Positions 26,003 through 35,085 of a DNA stretch of 64,000 nt are shown here, piece after piece. A model generated the notes under the pieces. It made no database searches. It was not told where the DNA came from and saw only the letters and a program-made list of their open reading frames with translations. The stretch is from Shimazuella soli (GTDB taxonomy: Bacteria; Bacillota; Bacilli; Thermoactinomycetales; Thermoactinomycetaceae): assembly GCF_022511585.1 (NCBI RefSeq), contig NZ_JAKWBN010000001.1, positions 234,269-298,268 of the forward strand, written 5' to 3'. Position 1 is the stretch's first letter; every line of letters starts with the position of its first letter. A program made the position numbers and the translations under genes.

Positions 26003-26377
26003 CTAAGGGATTAATTTTGCAATTGCAACTGCATAAACAATCCAGCCAGCGATAAAGGCAACTCCACCGATTGGTGTAATGGCTCCGAGTACTTTTACGT
26101 TTGTAAGCACCATAATATACAGACTTCCAGAGAAAAAGAGAATGCCGACAAAGAGCAGCCAAGCAGCAGTCGTGAGCATTCCACTATTGCCGAATTTGGC
26201 CATGGTCAATGCGACAATGATGATAGCTAGAGCATGGACGATATGGTAATGAGCTCCTGTCTGCCAATTGGAGAGCATTTTTTCACTTACTTTGCCTGCT
26301 AATCCATGTGCTCCAAAAGCTCCGATCGCTACAGCGAGTGCCATTAAGATACTACCTAGAATAAAAAATAGTTTCAT
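26003..26377 (-). CDS. DUF423 membrane protein (YwdK type)
   Basis: A 124-residue protein with four membrane helices. The opening ILGSILMALAVAIGAFGAHGL is the hallmark of DUF423, and NWQTGAHYHIVHALAIII and the C-terminal ITPIGGVAFIAGW are also typical. The function of the family is unknown. GGTGAGAGG lies six bases before ATG 26377; a longer frame upstream lacks such a site. Confidence 0.9.
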   Translation of the reverse strand: MKLFFILGSILMALAVAIGAFGAHGLAGKVSEKMLSNWQTGAHYHIVHALAIIIVALTMAKFGNSGMLTTAAWLLFVGILFFSGSLYIMVLTNVKVLGAITPIGGVAFIAGWIVYAVAIAKLIP

Positions 26378-26528
26378 TTTTAACCTCTCACCTTCGTATG
26401 TAATCGCAAATATTGTAGCATAATTGGGTTGTGATAAAAATGTTAGCGGTTTCACAAATGTATTTATACAGACACAAAATAGACATAATTAAGAGCGGTT
26501 ACATTGTAAATATTAGATGTGGATATGC

Positions 26529-26557
26529 TTGACACCGCAACATAATCTTCATATAAT
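26529..26557 (+). promoter_or_regulatory. Consensus sigma-A promoter of hisS
   Basis: Exact TTGACA, a 17-base spacer and exact TATAAT. Transcription would start near 26564 and run into the T-box leader. Confidence 0.9.
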
Positions 26558-26563
26558 CTTAAA

Positions 26564-26893
26564 CAAAGATTACACTTTCTTTCACATACTTCATTACACT
26601 AATACATTCAATTACATAACCACCAATGATGGGAATAGTAATCGAGTAACGAACTTAAAGAGAGGAGAACTCATAGGCTGTAAAGTTCTCCAGTTACGAT
26701 TCGGCGAATGACACCCAGAGGTTCTAGTGCGAAACCAGTAAAGGGAGTAGAGCTAGACGCATATCCAGCGATAATGGACAAGAAGTGGAAAACTTTTTAT
26801 CTGTTTTCAATTAGGGTGGTACCACGGGTTTTTTAAAGATTGTTTACCAATCTCTCGTCCCTGACAATAAGGTCAGTGGCGGGAGATTTTTTA
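26564..26893 (+). promoter_or_regulatory. T-box riboswitch leader of hisS-aspS
   Basis: The invariant T-box sequence AGGGTGGTACCACG lies at 26813-26826 and is followed by a terminator hairpin (26849-26893: CTCTCG...CTGAC with GTCAG...CGGGAG, then six T residues). Upstream, GGAGAACT with AGTTCTCC around 26654-26684 forms part of stem I. Uncharged tRNA-His pairing should stabilise the antiterminator and switch on hisS-aspS. A CAC triplet near 26711 is a possible specifier codon; I could not confirm its position in the specifier loop. Confidence 0.9.
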
Positions 26894-26921
26894 ATTTCCA
26901 TAAAAGGAGGTCAGCAAAAAT

Positions 26922-28178
26922 ATGGGTATTCCACGCGGTACATATGATATCTTGCCAAACGAGGTGACTACTTGGCATTACCTGGAAAAAACAGCCAGAG
27001 AAATATGTGCACGATACGCTTATGAGGAAGTACGTACACCAATTTTTGAAGAAACGTCACTTTACGAGCGAGGGGTCGGAGAGACAACGGATATTGTGGA
27101 AAAAGAAATGTACACTTTTTTGGATCGAAAAAAACGATCTCTGACCCTTCGTCCTGAAGGTACAGCAGGTGTGGTTCGCTCTTTTGTAGAGAATAAAATG
27201 TATGGAGAATCGCTTCCTGTAAAGCTGTATTATTTTGGGCCGATGTTCCGATATGAACGTCCGCAAGCAGGAAGGTACCGTCAGTTTCACCAGTTTGGAG
27301 TAGAGGTATTTGGTAGCGATGATCCGGCACTCGATGCTGAAGTTATTTCATTAGGTCTCGCGTTTTATCGTTCTCTCGGGATTTCAGGGGTGCAAGTAGG
27401 GATTAATAATGTGGGAACTCCAGAGATCAGAGCGAAATATTTTGAAAAATTAATCGAATACTTTGCTCCTTTTGAAGCGGAACTAGATCAAGATGCCAAA
27501 TCACGTCTTTATCGCAATCCGATGAGGATTTTAGATAGTAAGGTAAAGCGAACACAAGAAATTGCGGAGGGTGCTCCTTCTATCTTAGATTCACTAGACA
27601 AAGCGAGTATGGAAAATTTTGAGCGTGTCCAATCTTACTTACAAGAGCTGCAAGTTCCTTTTCAAGTAAATGATCGTTTGGTTCGCGGCTTGGATTATTA
27701 CACCCAAACTGCTTTTGAGTTTATGATCGAAGAATTGGGAGCGCAAGCTGGAGTGATTGGCGGCGGTGGACGTTATAATGGTTTAGTCCAAGAACTAGGT
27801 GGTCCAGAAGTTTCAGGCATTGGATTTGGTATAGGATTGGAAAGAGTTATATTGGCTTTAAAGGAGCAGAATGTGGCTATTCCATCCACCAAACCGATGG
27901 ATTGTTTTCTCGTTACGATGGGTGAACAAGCACAACATGCTTCTGTTCGTTTACTAGGAGAACTGCGCGGGGCAGGGTTAAAAGCAGAACGGGATTACTT
28001 AGATCGTAAGATGAAAGCTCAATTTAAAGCGGCTAATCGTTATAAAGCCCGCTATGTAGCCGTTCTTGGTGATGAAGAATTAGCAAGTGGAAAAATTCAA
28101 GTGAAACAGATGGAAACAGGTGAACAAAAATCCATAGCGATGGATCAATTGGTCTCCTATTTACTGGAGGGAAAGTAA
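26922..28178 (+). CDS. hisS: Histidyl-tRNA synthetase
   Basis: A 418-residue class II synthetase. Motif 2 region YYFGPMFRYERPQAGRYR, the histidine-specific signature LVRGLDYYTQTAFEF, and motif 3 (GIGFGIGLERVIL) are all present, followed by a C-terminal anticodon-binding domain. It charges tRNA-His. AAAGGAGG precedes ATG 26922. It is led by a T-box and followed four bases later by aspS, the classic Bacillales pair. Confidence 0.98.
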   Translation: MGIPRGTYDILPNEVTTWHYLEKTAREICARYAYEEVRTPIFEETSLYERGVGETTDIVEKEMYTFLDRKKRSLTLRPEGTAGVVRSFVENKMYGESLPVKLYYFGPMFRYERPQAGRYRQFHQFGVEVFGSDDPALDAEVISLGLAFYRSLGISGVQVGINNVGTPEIRAKYFEKLIEYFAPFEAELDQDAKSRLYRNPMRILDSKVKRTQEIAEGAPSILDSLDKASMENFERVQSYLQELQVPFQVNDRLVRGLDYYTQTAFEFMIEELGAQAGVIGGGGRYNGLVQELGGPEVSGIGFGIGLERVILALKEQNVAIPSTKPMDCFLVTMGEQAQHASVRLLGELRGAGLKAERDYLDRKMKAQFKAANRYKARYVAVLGDEELASGKIQVKQMETGEQKSIAMDQLVSYLLEGK

Positions 28179-28182
28179 AGAG

Positions 28183-29952
28183 ATGTTTCGGACGCATTAT
28201 ATTGATGCTTGTGTACAGGCATTAGACGAACAAGTGACCATAAATGGATGGGTACAATCCCGGCGAGATCTCGGTGGAGTTATTTTTCTTGATATTCGTG
28301 ATCGTACAGGTACGATGCAAGTTGTGTTCAACCCCGATATTTCAGCGGAGGCTGTAAGTATAGCCGATCAAGTCAGAAGTGAATATGTAGTGTCCATCAC
28401 AGGAAAAGTGGTAAAGCGCTCAGCTGATACCGTTAACCCTAATATTCCTACTGGTGAATTAGAAGTAAAGGGAGAGCAAATACATCTCTTTAATCCAGCA
28501 AAAACGCCACCTTTTCCGATTCAAGACCGTGTTGATGTCGATGAGAGTGTTCGCTTAAAATACCGGTATCTTGATCTGCGTCGTCCAAAAATGCAACAAA
28601 CATTGATGCTTCGCCATAAAGCGATGCAAGTAGTACGCAGGTATTTGGATAGCCAGGGATTTGTAGAACTAGAAACTCCTATTCTTACCAAAAGTACGCC
28701 TGAAGGTGCGCGTGATTATTTGGTTCCAAGCAGAATCCACAAAGGGGAGTTTTATGCCTTACCCCAATCACCTCAGCTCTTTAAGCAATTGTTTATGGTC
28801 GCAGGGATGGAGCGCTATTTTCAGATCGCTAGATGTTTCCGAGATGAAGACTTGCGTGCAGATCGGCAGCCTGAATTTACGCAAATCGACTTAGAAATGT
28901 CCTTTTTGCCTTTAGAAGATTTATTTTCGATGATGGAAAAAATGTTTGTAACCCTTTGGAAAGAGACACTTGGTGTAGATATCCAAAGTCCTTTCCCTCG
29001 CATTCCTTATCAAGAAGCGATGGAGCGTTATGGTTCAGACAAGCCTGACCTGCGTTTTGGGATGGAATTAGTAAATGTATCACCTGCTTTGGAGAAAAAT
29101 TCTTTTCAAGTATTCCAAAACGCAATCCAATCTGGTGGTGTTTTAAAGGCAATCGTTGTTCCAGGTAAAGCAAGCTGGAGTAGGAAAGAAGTAGAGACTT
29201 GGATCGGTGTTGCACAGGAACTCGGGGCCAAAGGATTAGCTTGGTTAGCACTCAAAGAAGAAGGAGTGAAAGGATCTGTCGCTAAGTTTGTCTCAGAAGA
29301 GGAAATAGTAAAGATCAAAGAGTTAACAGGTGCTTCAACAGGTGACATCATCTATATCATGGCGGATAAACAGAAAGCTGTGGCCAATGTGATGGGTGAG
29401 CTGCGTTTGCGTCTTGGTCGGGCACTTGACTTAATTGATGAAAGTAAATATGCATTTGCATGGATTACCGAATTTCCGCTGTTTGAATTGGAAGAAGAAT
29501 CAGGTCAGTACGTTCCAGCACACCATCCGTTTACGATGCCAGTGGAAGAAGATATACCATTGCTGGACAGTGATTTAGGAGCAGTCCGCTCACAGGCACA
29601 TGACCTTGTACTAAATGGATATGAATTGTCCAGTGGAAGTCAGCGGATCTATAATCGTGAACTGCAAATGAAAATGTTTGATCTGTTAGGAATCTCACAA
29701 GAAGAGGCTAAATCGAAATTCGGCTTTTTGCTAGATGCTTTTGAATTTGGTGCACCACCTCATGGCGGTATGGCATTTGGCTTTGACCGAATCATCATGT
29801 TACTAGCAGGAGCAAAAAATCTGCGTGAATGTATTGCATTCCCAAAAACAGCTAGTGCTAGTGATCTCATGACAGAGGCTCCTTCCGAAGTAGATGAAAA
29901 ACAACTGACAGACCTCCATATTAAAATATCAAACAAACAAGTTGTTCGATAA
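28183..29952 (+). CDS. aspS: Aspartyl-tRNA synthetase
   Basis: A 589-residue bacterial-type AspRS: N-terminal OB-fold anticodon domain (1-105), catalytic core with RYLDLRR, motif 2 RCFRDEDLRADRQPEFTQIDLE, the bacterial insertion (GAD) domain at about 280-420, and motif 3 GGMAFGFDRIIMLL. It starts four bases after hisS stops and is co-regulated through the His T-box. Whether it is discriminating or also charges tRNA-Asn cannot be read from this sequence alone. Confidence 0.98.
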   Translation: MFRTHYIDACVQALDEQVTINGWVQSRRDLGGVIFLDIRDRTGTMQVVFNPDISAEAVSIADQVRSEYVVSITGKVVKRSADTVNPNIPTGELEVKGEQIHLFNPAKTPPFPIQDRVDVDESVRLKYRYLDLRRPKMQQTLMLRHKAMQVVRRYLDSQGFVELETPILTKSTPEGARDYLVPSRIHKGEFYALPQSPQLFKQLFMVAGMERYFQIARCFRDEDLRADRQPEFTQIDLEMSFLPLEDLFSMMEKMFVTLWKETLGVDIQSPFPRIPYQEAMERYGSDKPDLRFGMELVNVSPALEKNSFQVFQNAIQSGGVLKAIVVPGKASWSRKEVETWIGVAQELGAKGLAWLALKEEGVKGSVAKFVSEEEIVKIKELTGASTGDIIYIMADKQKAVANVMGELRLRLGRALDLIDESKYAFAWITEFPLFELEEESGQYVPAHHPFTMPVEEDIPLLDSDLGAVRSQAHDLVLNGYELSSGSQRIYNRELQMKMFDLLGISQEEAKSKFGFLLDAFEFGAPPHGGMAFGFDRIIMLLAGAKNLRECIAFPKTASASDLMTEAPSEVDEKQLTDLHIKISNKQVVR

Positions 29953-29977
29953 AAATTTAAATTTGGTTTGTTATTTC

Positions 29978-30009
29978 AAAACGCTAAGATTATTTACCTT
30001 AGCGTTTTT
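29978..30009 (+). terminator. hisS-aspS terminator
   Basis: AAAACGCTAAG pairs with CTTAGCGTTTT, followed by T residues. Confidence 0.9.
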
Positions 30010-30092
30010 CCTATCTATAAAGTTTTGAGCTGTTTTATTTCGAAAAGTATGAAAACATTTCAAAAAATAAACCGCTTTCATTTTGGTTTTTG

Positions 30093-30121
30093 TTGCCTTC
30101 TGGTAATCTTTATGCTACTAT
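30093..30121 (+). promoter_or_regulatory. Promoter of 6S RNA
   Basis: TTGCCT, a 17-base spacer and TACTAT, the latter preceded by TGC as an extended -10. The start would fall near 30129. Confidence 0.7.
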
Positions 30122-30128
30122 AAATGTA

Positions 30129-30319
30129 AGAAAAGACCCTGCGATGTGCGAGGGCCACCGAAGTTTTGAGCCAACACTTTTTCTGCGGGAGCTTGGGTCA
30201 TCTGTTGGACTGGGAGCCTCTTTAAGGGGGATCTACGAATACAGGTGCAAAGCACCCACCTGCTTTTGAATACGGGCAGGTTCAAAACTTAGGAGCCACG
30301 GCATAACGGGGCTTTTTTT
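30129..30319 (+). ncRNA. ssrS: 6S RNA
   Basis: A transcript of about 190 bases whose ends pair along its length: AAGTTTTGA near 30163 with TTCAAAACTT near 30280, GGCC/GGAGCC-type pairing outside it, and CCCTGCGATGTGC at the 5' end with GCATAACGGGG at the 3' end, followed by seven T residues. A long rod with a central open bubble is the hallmark of 6S RNA, which mimics an open promoter and holds the housekeeping RNA polymerase in stationary phase. As I recall, Bacillus subtilis 6S-1 also lies just downstream of aspS, which supports the call. Confidence 0.8.
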
Positions 30320-30352
30320 GTTTTATACTAGTATTTGAAGGGGGTTCAAGAT

Positions 30353-30937
30353 ATGAAACTTAGATTTGGAATAGATATCGACGGGACAATCAAAGATACA
30401 CATAGAGCAGCAGTAGAAATCTATAACAAAGAGTTTGGCAAAGCAGTACTTATAGAAGATGTACCTGATTTTTATTTAGATAAACCATTTGGTCTTACGC
30501 CCCAAGAAGGTCGCAAAACATGGCGCCGGTTAGAGGAGAAGATATATACACTTGGTTTACCTCTTCCACATGCCTCCGAGGTATTAAATAATCTCGTCAA
30601 GGAAGGTCATGAAGTTTATTTTATTACTGCTAGACCAGGGATGGAGAAAATCCGACGTGTGACGAAGGTCTGGCTAAAAAAACATAACTTCCCATACAAC
30701 GGAAGTAACCTTCATATGAACTCGATTAACAAAGCAAAGGTCGCAAAAAAGCTTGGGATTGATTTGTTTTTCGAAGATGCAGAAGAGCATTTAAATAAGT
30801 TAGTTTCTGGCGGTATTCCAACAATTGTGGTAGATGCTTGTTACAATCGTCACCTTCATCCTAATTTACCTCGAATTACAGATTGGCGCGATGTATATGA
30901 GATTGTGGAAAAATTACAAGAGTTGAAAAAGTGTTAA
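30353..30937 (+). CDS. yqfW: YqfW-type HAD nucleotidase
   Basis: A 194-residue HAD-superfamily protein of the 5'(3')-deoxyribonucleotidase group. Motif I is FGIDIDGTIKD (the two Asp are the nucleophile and acid), motif II is ITARPGM, and motif IV is FFEDAEEHL. Likely hydrolyses nucleoside monophosphates. GGGGG lies seven bases before ATG 30353. It follows the 6S RNA, whose terminator lies just upstream. Confidence 0.8.
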   Translation: MKLRFGIDIDGTIKDTHRAAVEIYNKEFGKAVLIEDVPDFYLDKPFGLTPQEGRKTWRRLEEKIYTLGLPLPHASEVLNNLVKEGHEVYFITARPGMEKIRRVTKVWLKKHNFPYNGSNLHMNSINKAKVAKKLGIDLFFEDAEEHLNKLVSGGIPTIVVDACYNRHLHPNLPRITDWRDVYEIVEKLQELKKC

Positions 30938-31189
30938 TGTTTATCTGTTGCAGTTAAGGATTTTACTCTAAAAACCAAGACTACATATGAATCCATCTCC
31001 GATGAGGAACTGGAAGAAAATAGTTCATCACATCCAAAATTGAAAGGGAAGAAAAAGAATTATCTTCGTGGTATGTACGAGCATAAAATTCACCAAAAGG
31101 GATAACTTTTTCTTTATGCGCGCATGATTGGTGTAAAAAAACTGCCATTTTTCCGCTAATAGTAAATATACAGGGGATGATAATCCCCC

Positions 31190-31726
31190 TCACTTATTTA
31201 CTAGGATCGAAAGTATTTGTTCTAGATCTTTCTTTAGGGAAGGATCGTTTATATTACCTTCTTTATCTATCTTTAGACTAACTTGTGGAATGCCCAAGGT
31301 CGCTCCATCGGGAATATGGGCGTTGATCATGCCGAGAGTAAGCAGCAGCGACCTCATCGCTTCTTCTCCACCGGTAGTCATAGGGGATGCACTGATAACA
31401 GCAGTTGGTTTATCGATAAATTCACCAGAAGAGACTATCCAATCCAGTGCGTTTTTTAGTACTCCTGGTATTCCTTTTGCGTATTCGGGTGTACTGATAA
31501 TGACTCCATCAGCCGATTTGAGTTCTGTGCGAAATGCTTCTACTTCTGCATAAGCTTGATCTTGGTCGATATCAGGATTGAAGTGAGGAAGTTTCTCCAA
31601 TTTATCTGTAAGTGTAAATGTTACATTCTCTGGAGCAAAATTTCCCATGTGTTTTAAAATTTTGGTACTAAAGGAGTTTTCTCGTAGACTGCCAGAAATA
31701 GCTAATATTTTTGTTGGTTTATTCAT
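31190..31726 (-). CDS. NADPH-dependent FMN reductase family protein
   Basis: A 178-residue flavodoxin-fold protein. ISGSLRENSFSTKIL is the phosphate-binding loop for FMN, and STPEYAKGIPGVLKNALDW with the following ASPMTTGG complete the family pattern (as in azoreductases and chromate reductases). Substrate unknown. It lies eight bases downstream of rarA on the same strand, so it may be co-transcribed. Confidence 0.85.
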   Translation of the reverse strand: MNKPTKILAISGSLRENSFSTKILKHMGNFAPENVTFTLTDKLEKLPHFNPDIDQDQAYAEVEAFRTELKSADGVIISTPEYAKGIPGVLKNALDWIVSSGEFIDKPTAVISASPMTTGGEEAMRSLLLTLGMINAHIPDGATLGIPQVSLKIDKEGNINDPSLKKDLEQILSILVNK

Positions 31727-31733
31727 GTTGTTC

Positions 31734-33035
31734 TCAACCCTTCTTTTTTCCTTTGATCCAATTTAGATGCTCGATTAATTTTCCTTCGTACCCCATTGAA
31801 CTAGGTTGATAAATTTGTTTGTGCTTATGTTCCATAGGTAGATATTGTTGTTCAACAAAGTGATTTTCATAGTCATGAGGGTATTTGTATTTTTCTTGCT
31901 TATGATTTTGCAGATGTGCTGGCACCTCACCATCATATTCTTTTTTTACGATCTCCATTGCTTCATTTATACCTTTGTACGCAGAATTACTTTTGGGTGC
32001 GGTGGCTAGGTAGAGAGCTGCTTCAGCAAGGGGAATGCGTGCTTCCGGCATTCCTATATATTCTACAGCATGAGCGGCGGCTGAGGCTACCATCAATGCT
32101 CTTGGATCAGCAAGACCGACATCTTCGGCAGCTTGTATCAATATCCTCCGGGCAATAAATTTTGGATCTTCTCCTGCTAGGAGCATCTTAGCCAAATAAT
32201 ATAAAGTAGCATCTGGATCAGAACCCCGCATACTCTTGATAAAAGCAGAGATAGAGTCGTAATGACCATCTCCTTTTTTATCATAACGGATACGCTTTTG
32301 TTGGATGGATTCTTCTGCTACAGCTAATGTCACATGTCGAATTCCTTCGTTATTGGGTCTTGTCGTTGTGACAGCTAGTTCCAAAGCATTTAAAGCATGT
32401 CTTGTATCTCCGCCAGATTTTTGTGCGAGGTGGGTGAGAGCTTCCTCCTCTATCTTACATTGGAAATTTCCTAAACCTCTTTGTTTATCTTCAAGTGCAC
32501 GTTTTAAAATCGAGATGACTTCAAGATCTGTCAGCGGTTTCAGTTCAAATACGAGCGAACGCGATAATAAGGCGGTATTCACTTCGTAGGAAGGATTTTC
32601 TGTCGTAGCACCGATGAGAATGAGACCGCCATCTTCTACATCTGGCAATAGGACATCTTGTTGTGCCCTATTTAGACGATGAATTTCATCGATAAACAAT
32701 ATGGTTCTCACATTTTCCATTGCAAGTCGCGAAATGGCACTTTTCGCGATTTGTTTGATATCATTTGCACCAGTGCCAACGGCATGAGCTTTAACAAAGA
32801 CCGCATTTGTTCTGTTTGCAATGATTTCAGCTAATGTTGTTTTACCTGTACCAGGAGGTCCATGTAAAATGAGAGAAGTGAGTTGATCTGCTTCAATTGC
32901 ACGTCGCAGTAAGGTATCTTTACCGATAATGTGCTTTTGACCAACAAATTCGTCTAAAGTACGAGGACGCAATCGTGCTGCAAGTGGTCCATTTGTCTGT
33001 TTCGCTTCTTCGCCGAGATGAGAAAATAAGTCCAT
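31734..33035 (-). CDS. rarA: Replication-associated recombination protein RarA
   Basis: A 433-residue AAA+ ATPase of the RarA/MgsA/WRNIP1 family. RPRTLDEFVGQKHIIG opens it, Walker A is HGPPGTGKTTLA, Walker B region ILFIDEIHRLN, sensor 1 LIGATTENPS, and the C-terminal tetramerisation domain follows (KSMRGSDPDATLYYLAKML, GEDPKFIARRI). It acts at stalled forks. GGGAGTG precedes ATG 33035; upstream in-frame sequence has no ribosome-binding site. Diverges from cymR, as in Bacillus (yrvN-cymR). Confidence 0.95.
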   Translation of the reverse strand: MDLFSHLGEEAKQTNGPLAARLRPRTLDEFVGQKHIIGKDTLLRRAIEADQLTSLILHGPPGTGKTTLAEIIANRTNAVFVKAHAVGTGANDIKQIAKSAISRLAMENVRTILFIDEIHRLNRAQQDVLLPDVEDGGLILIGATTENPSYEVNTALLSRSLVFELKPLTDLEVISILKRALEDKQRGLGNFQCKIEEEALTHLAQKSGGDTRHALNALELAVTTTRPNNEGIRHVTLAVAEESIQQKRIRYDKKGDGHYDSISAFIKSMRGSDPDATLYYLAKMLLAGEDPKFIARRILIQAAEDVGLADPRALMVASAAAHAVEYIGMPEARIPLAEAALYLATAPKSNSAYKGINEAMEIVKKEYDGEVPAHLQNHKQEKYKYPHDYENHFVEQQYLPMEHKHKQIYQPSSMGYEGKLIEHLNWIKGKKKG

Positions 33036-33126
33036 AGAAGTCACTCCCTTCATTAAACCAAAATTAACCAAAAAAATTCGAAAATCATTTATAAAGAAAA
33101 CTTGGCGATGTGTCTTGCCTTTCAAG

Positions 33127-33218
33127 GCGCAGACAGAGGCTTAGTTTCACTTATGCACCTCAGACTAGGGCACAAGTCTCGCTTTGTAGATAAGATAAAA
33201 TTTATACTCACTTATCTA
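33127..33218. other. Intergenic element shared with 2291-2335
   Basis: In the 315-base gap between rarA and cymR. Four short blocks (GCGCAGA, CACCTCAGAC, GCACAAGTC, TCGCTTTG) occur here in the same order as at 2291-2335, with different spacing. TAGATAAG (33187) and CTTATCTA (33211) form an eight-base stem directly after. No reading frame. Function and strand unknown. Confidence 0.3.
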
Positions 33219-33350
33219 CTAAAAAAACAAGACAGGTAAGGAGATTTCTCGTATAGTAGATGATAATTAGTCTTATCTTTAGGAGCACATATAAGAAGAT
33301 ATTGATTTATGACATGTTTCCGTTATTATTAAAATGAATGAGGTGTTATT

Positions 33351-33770
33351 TTGAAGATATCGACAAAAGGGCGATATGGTCTAACGATTATGATGGACTT
33401 AGCAACGCGTTATGGACAGGGTCCAATCCCTTTAAAACGGGTAGCAGAAAGACATGATCTGTCAGAACATTATTTGGAGCAATTGATTGCACCACTGCGA
33501 AATGCTGGATTAGTACGCAGTATACGTGGAGCATACGGCGGTTATAAATTAGCAAAATCTCCAGAGGAAATTACTGCTGGGGATATTATCCGTGTTTTAG
33601 AAGGACCTATTAGTCCTGTAGAATTTACGGATGAAGATAATCCAGCCAGACGAGATTTATGGAAACGAATTCGAGATGCAATAGCAACTGAACTCGATTC
33701 TACCACACTGGCAATGCTTATCCAATTTGATTCAGATGGCAATACTGATAACTATATGTTTTATATCTAA
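33351..33770 (+). CDS. cymR: Rrf2-family repressor CymR
   Basis: A 139-residue Rrf2 regulator starting KISTKGRYGLTIMMDLA, with the winged helix-turn-helix (VAERHDLSEHYLEQLIAPLRNAGLVRSIRGAYGGYKLA). There is no cysteine in the protein, so no iron-sulfur cluster, as expected of CymR rather than IscR. In Bacillus it represses cysteine-uptake and synthesis genes in complex with CysK. TTG 33351 lies after GAGGTG. It stands just before iscS, the conserved order. Confidence 0.9.
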   Translation: MKISTKGRYGLTIMMDLATRYGQGPIPLKRVAERHDLSEHYLEQLIAPLRNAGLVRSIRGAYGGYKLAKSPEEITAGDIIRVLEGPISPVEFTDEDNPARRDLWKRIRDAIATELDSTTLAMLIQFDSDGNTDNYMFYI

Positions 33771-33935
33771 CGCCTGATGGAAAACCTCCTGTTTCTTGAT
33801 TGTTTTATAAAAGGAGGTGATTCTTACTATTTGTAGAATATATGTTCCTAGGTGATTTATCAGATGTGTTTTTTGTGAGAAAAGAATGATCCTAATAAAT
33901 AAGTCAGGAAAAAAATATATGGAATGTGATAGCAT

Positions 33936-35072
33936 ATGTTGATTTATTTGGATAATGCTGCAACCACCCCACTTGATGCAGAAGTTCGGGAAGCAATGTT
34001 GCCATATCTGGAAGGCGCTTTTGGAAATCCTTCTAGTATTCATGCTTTTGGTCGACAAACGCGAGCAGCTATTGACACGGCAAGGAGCCAAGTAGCAAGT
34101 GCTATTGGTGCTGATCCCAGTCAGCTTGTTTTTACAAGTGGCGGGACGGAAGCTGATAATCTTGCTCTTATTGGTATCATGCATGCACAACCAGTAGAAA
34201 AAAAGCATTTAATCACGACGCAAATAGAACACCATGCAGTGTTAGACGCATGCAAGTATTTGGAGCGTTTTGGTTATGATGTTACATATTTGCCTGTAGA
34301 CAAGTTTGGAAGGATACAGGTAGAAGATGTAAGAGCGTCTATTCGACCGGACACAGCTCTTATTTCTGTTCTGCATGGGAACAATGAAATTGGTACCATT
34401 CAACCTGTTGAAGAGATTGGAGAGCTCGCTAGGCAGGCTGGAATACTTTTTCATATCGATGCAGTGCAGACTTTTGGATCAGAACCACTAGATGTCCAGA
34501 AATTGCCAATCGACTTAATGAGTTTATCGAGTCATAAAATTTACGGGCCTAAAGGGATAGGTGCTCTTTACATTCGAAATGGAATCAAAATATTACCACG
34601 TGCATTAGGCGGAGCTCAAGAAAGACGAAAACGAGCTGGTACGGAAAACATATTAGGAATAGTTGGGTTTGGAAAAGCCGCAGAGCTAGTAAAAAAACAT
34701 CATATGCAAAGACGAGATCATCTTGTCCAATTAAAAAACACTTTTATAGAAAAGTTGCAAGCAGAATCGATAAATATAGTTATCAATGGGCACCAAGAGA
34801 AAAGTCTGCCCCATATAGCAAATATTAGTTTCCCTGGAGTGGAGACAGAAACTTTATTGATTCAATTAGATATGGAAGGAATTGCAGCAGCTAGTGGTTC
34901 TGCGTGTACATCAGGTACCTTGTCCGTTTCGCATGTACTAAAAGCAATGCAATTACCAGAGGAAATTACCATTTCTGCCATAAGGTTTAGTTTTGGAAAA
35001 GATAATACCATAGAAGAAATAAAGGCAGCTACAACAAAAATAGGAGAGGTAGTTCGCCGTCTTTATAGATAA
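33936..35072 (+). CDS. iscS: Cysteine desulfurase (YrvO/IscS type)
   Basis: A 378-residue class V aminotransferase-fold enzyme. IYLDNAATTPLD opens it; the PLP lysine is in SSHKIYGPKGIGALY and the catalytic cysteine in SGSACTSGTLSVSHVL, within a longer loop as in IscS/NifS-type enzymes. It delivers sulfur for tRNA thiolation or Fe-S clusters. In Bacillus the next gene is mnmA (tRNA 2-thiouridylase); here that partner is replaced by a different gene 13 bases downstream. Confidence 0.93.
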   Translation: MLIYLDNAATTPLDAEVREAMLPYLEGAFGNPSSIHAFGRQTRAAIDTARSQVASAIGADPSQLVFTSGGTEADNLALIGIMHAQPVEKKHLITTQIEHHAVLDACKYLERFGYDVTYLPVDKFGRIQVEDVRASIRPDTALISVLHGNNEIGTIQPVEEIGELARQAGILFHIDAVQTFGSEPLDVQKLPIDLMSLSSHKIYGPKGIGALYIRNGIKILPRALGGAQERRKRAGTENILGIVGFGKAAELVKKHHMQRRDHLVQLKNTFIEKLQAESINIVINGHQEKSLPHIANISFPGVETETLLIQLDMEGIAAASGSACTSGTLSVSHVLKAMQLPEEITISAIRFSFGKDNTIEEIKAATTKIGEVVRRLYR

Positions 35073-35085
35073 GGAGCTGGAGAAA

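Noticed and set aside
30938-31104. Open frame directly in frame after the yqfW stop, reading KTKTTYESISDEELEENSSS and ending at a TAA near 31104
   Set aside because: It has plausible protein composition but no start codon or ribosome-binding site. It could be a 3' fragment or a readthrough tail, but the evidence is too thin to call.
33810-33890. Strong AAAGGAGGTGAT site after cymR
   Set aside because: It is followed only by TTG-TAG and, about 20 bases on, a 15-codon ATG frame. No convincing gene.
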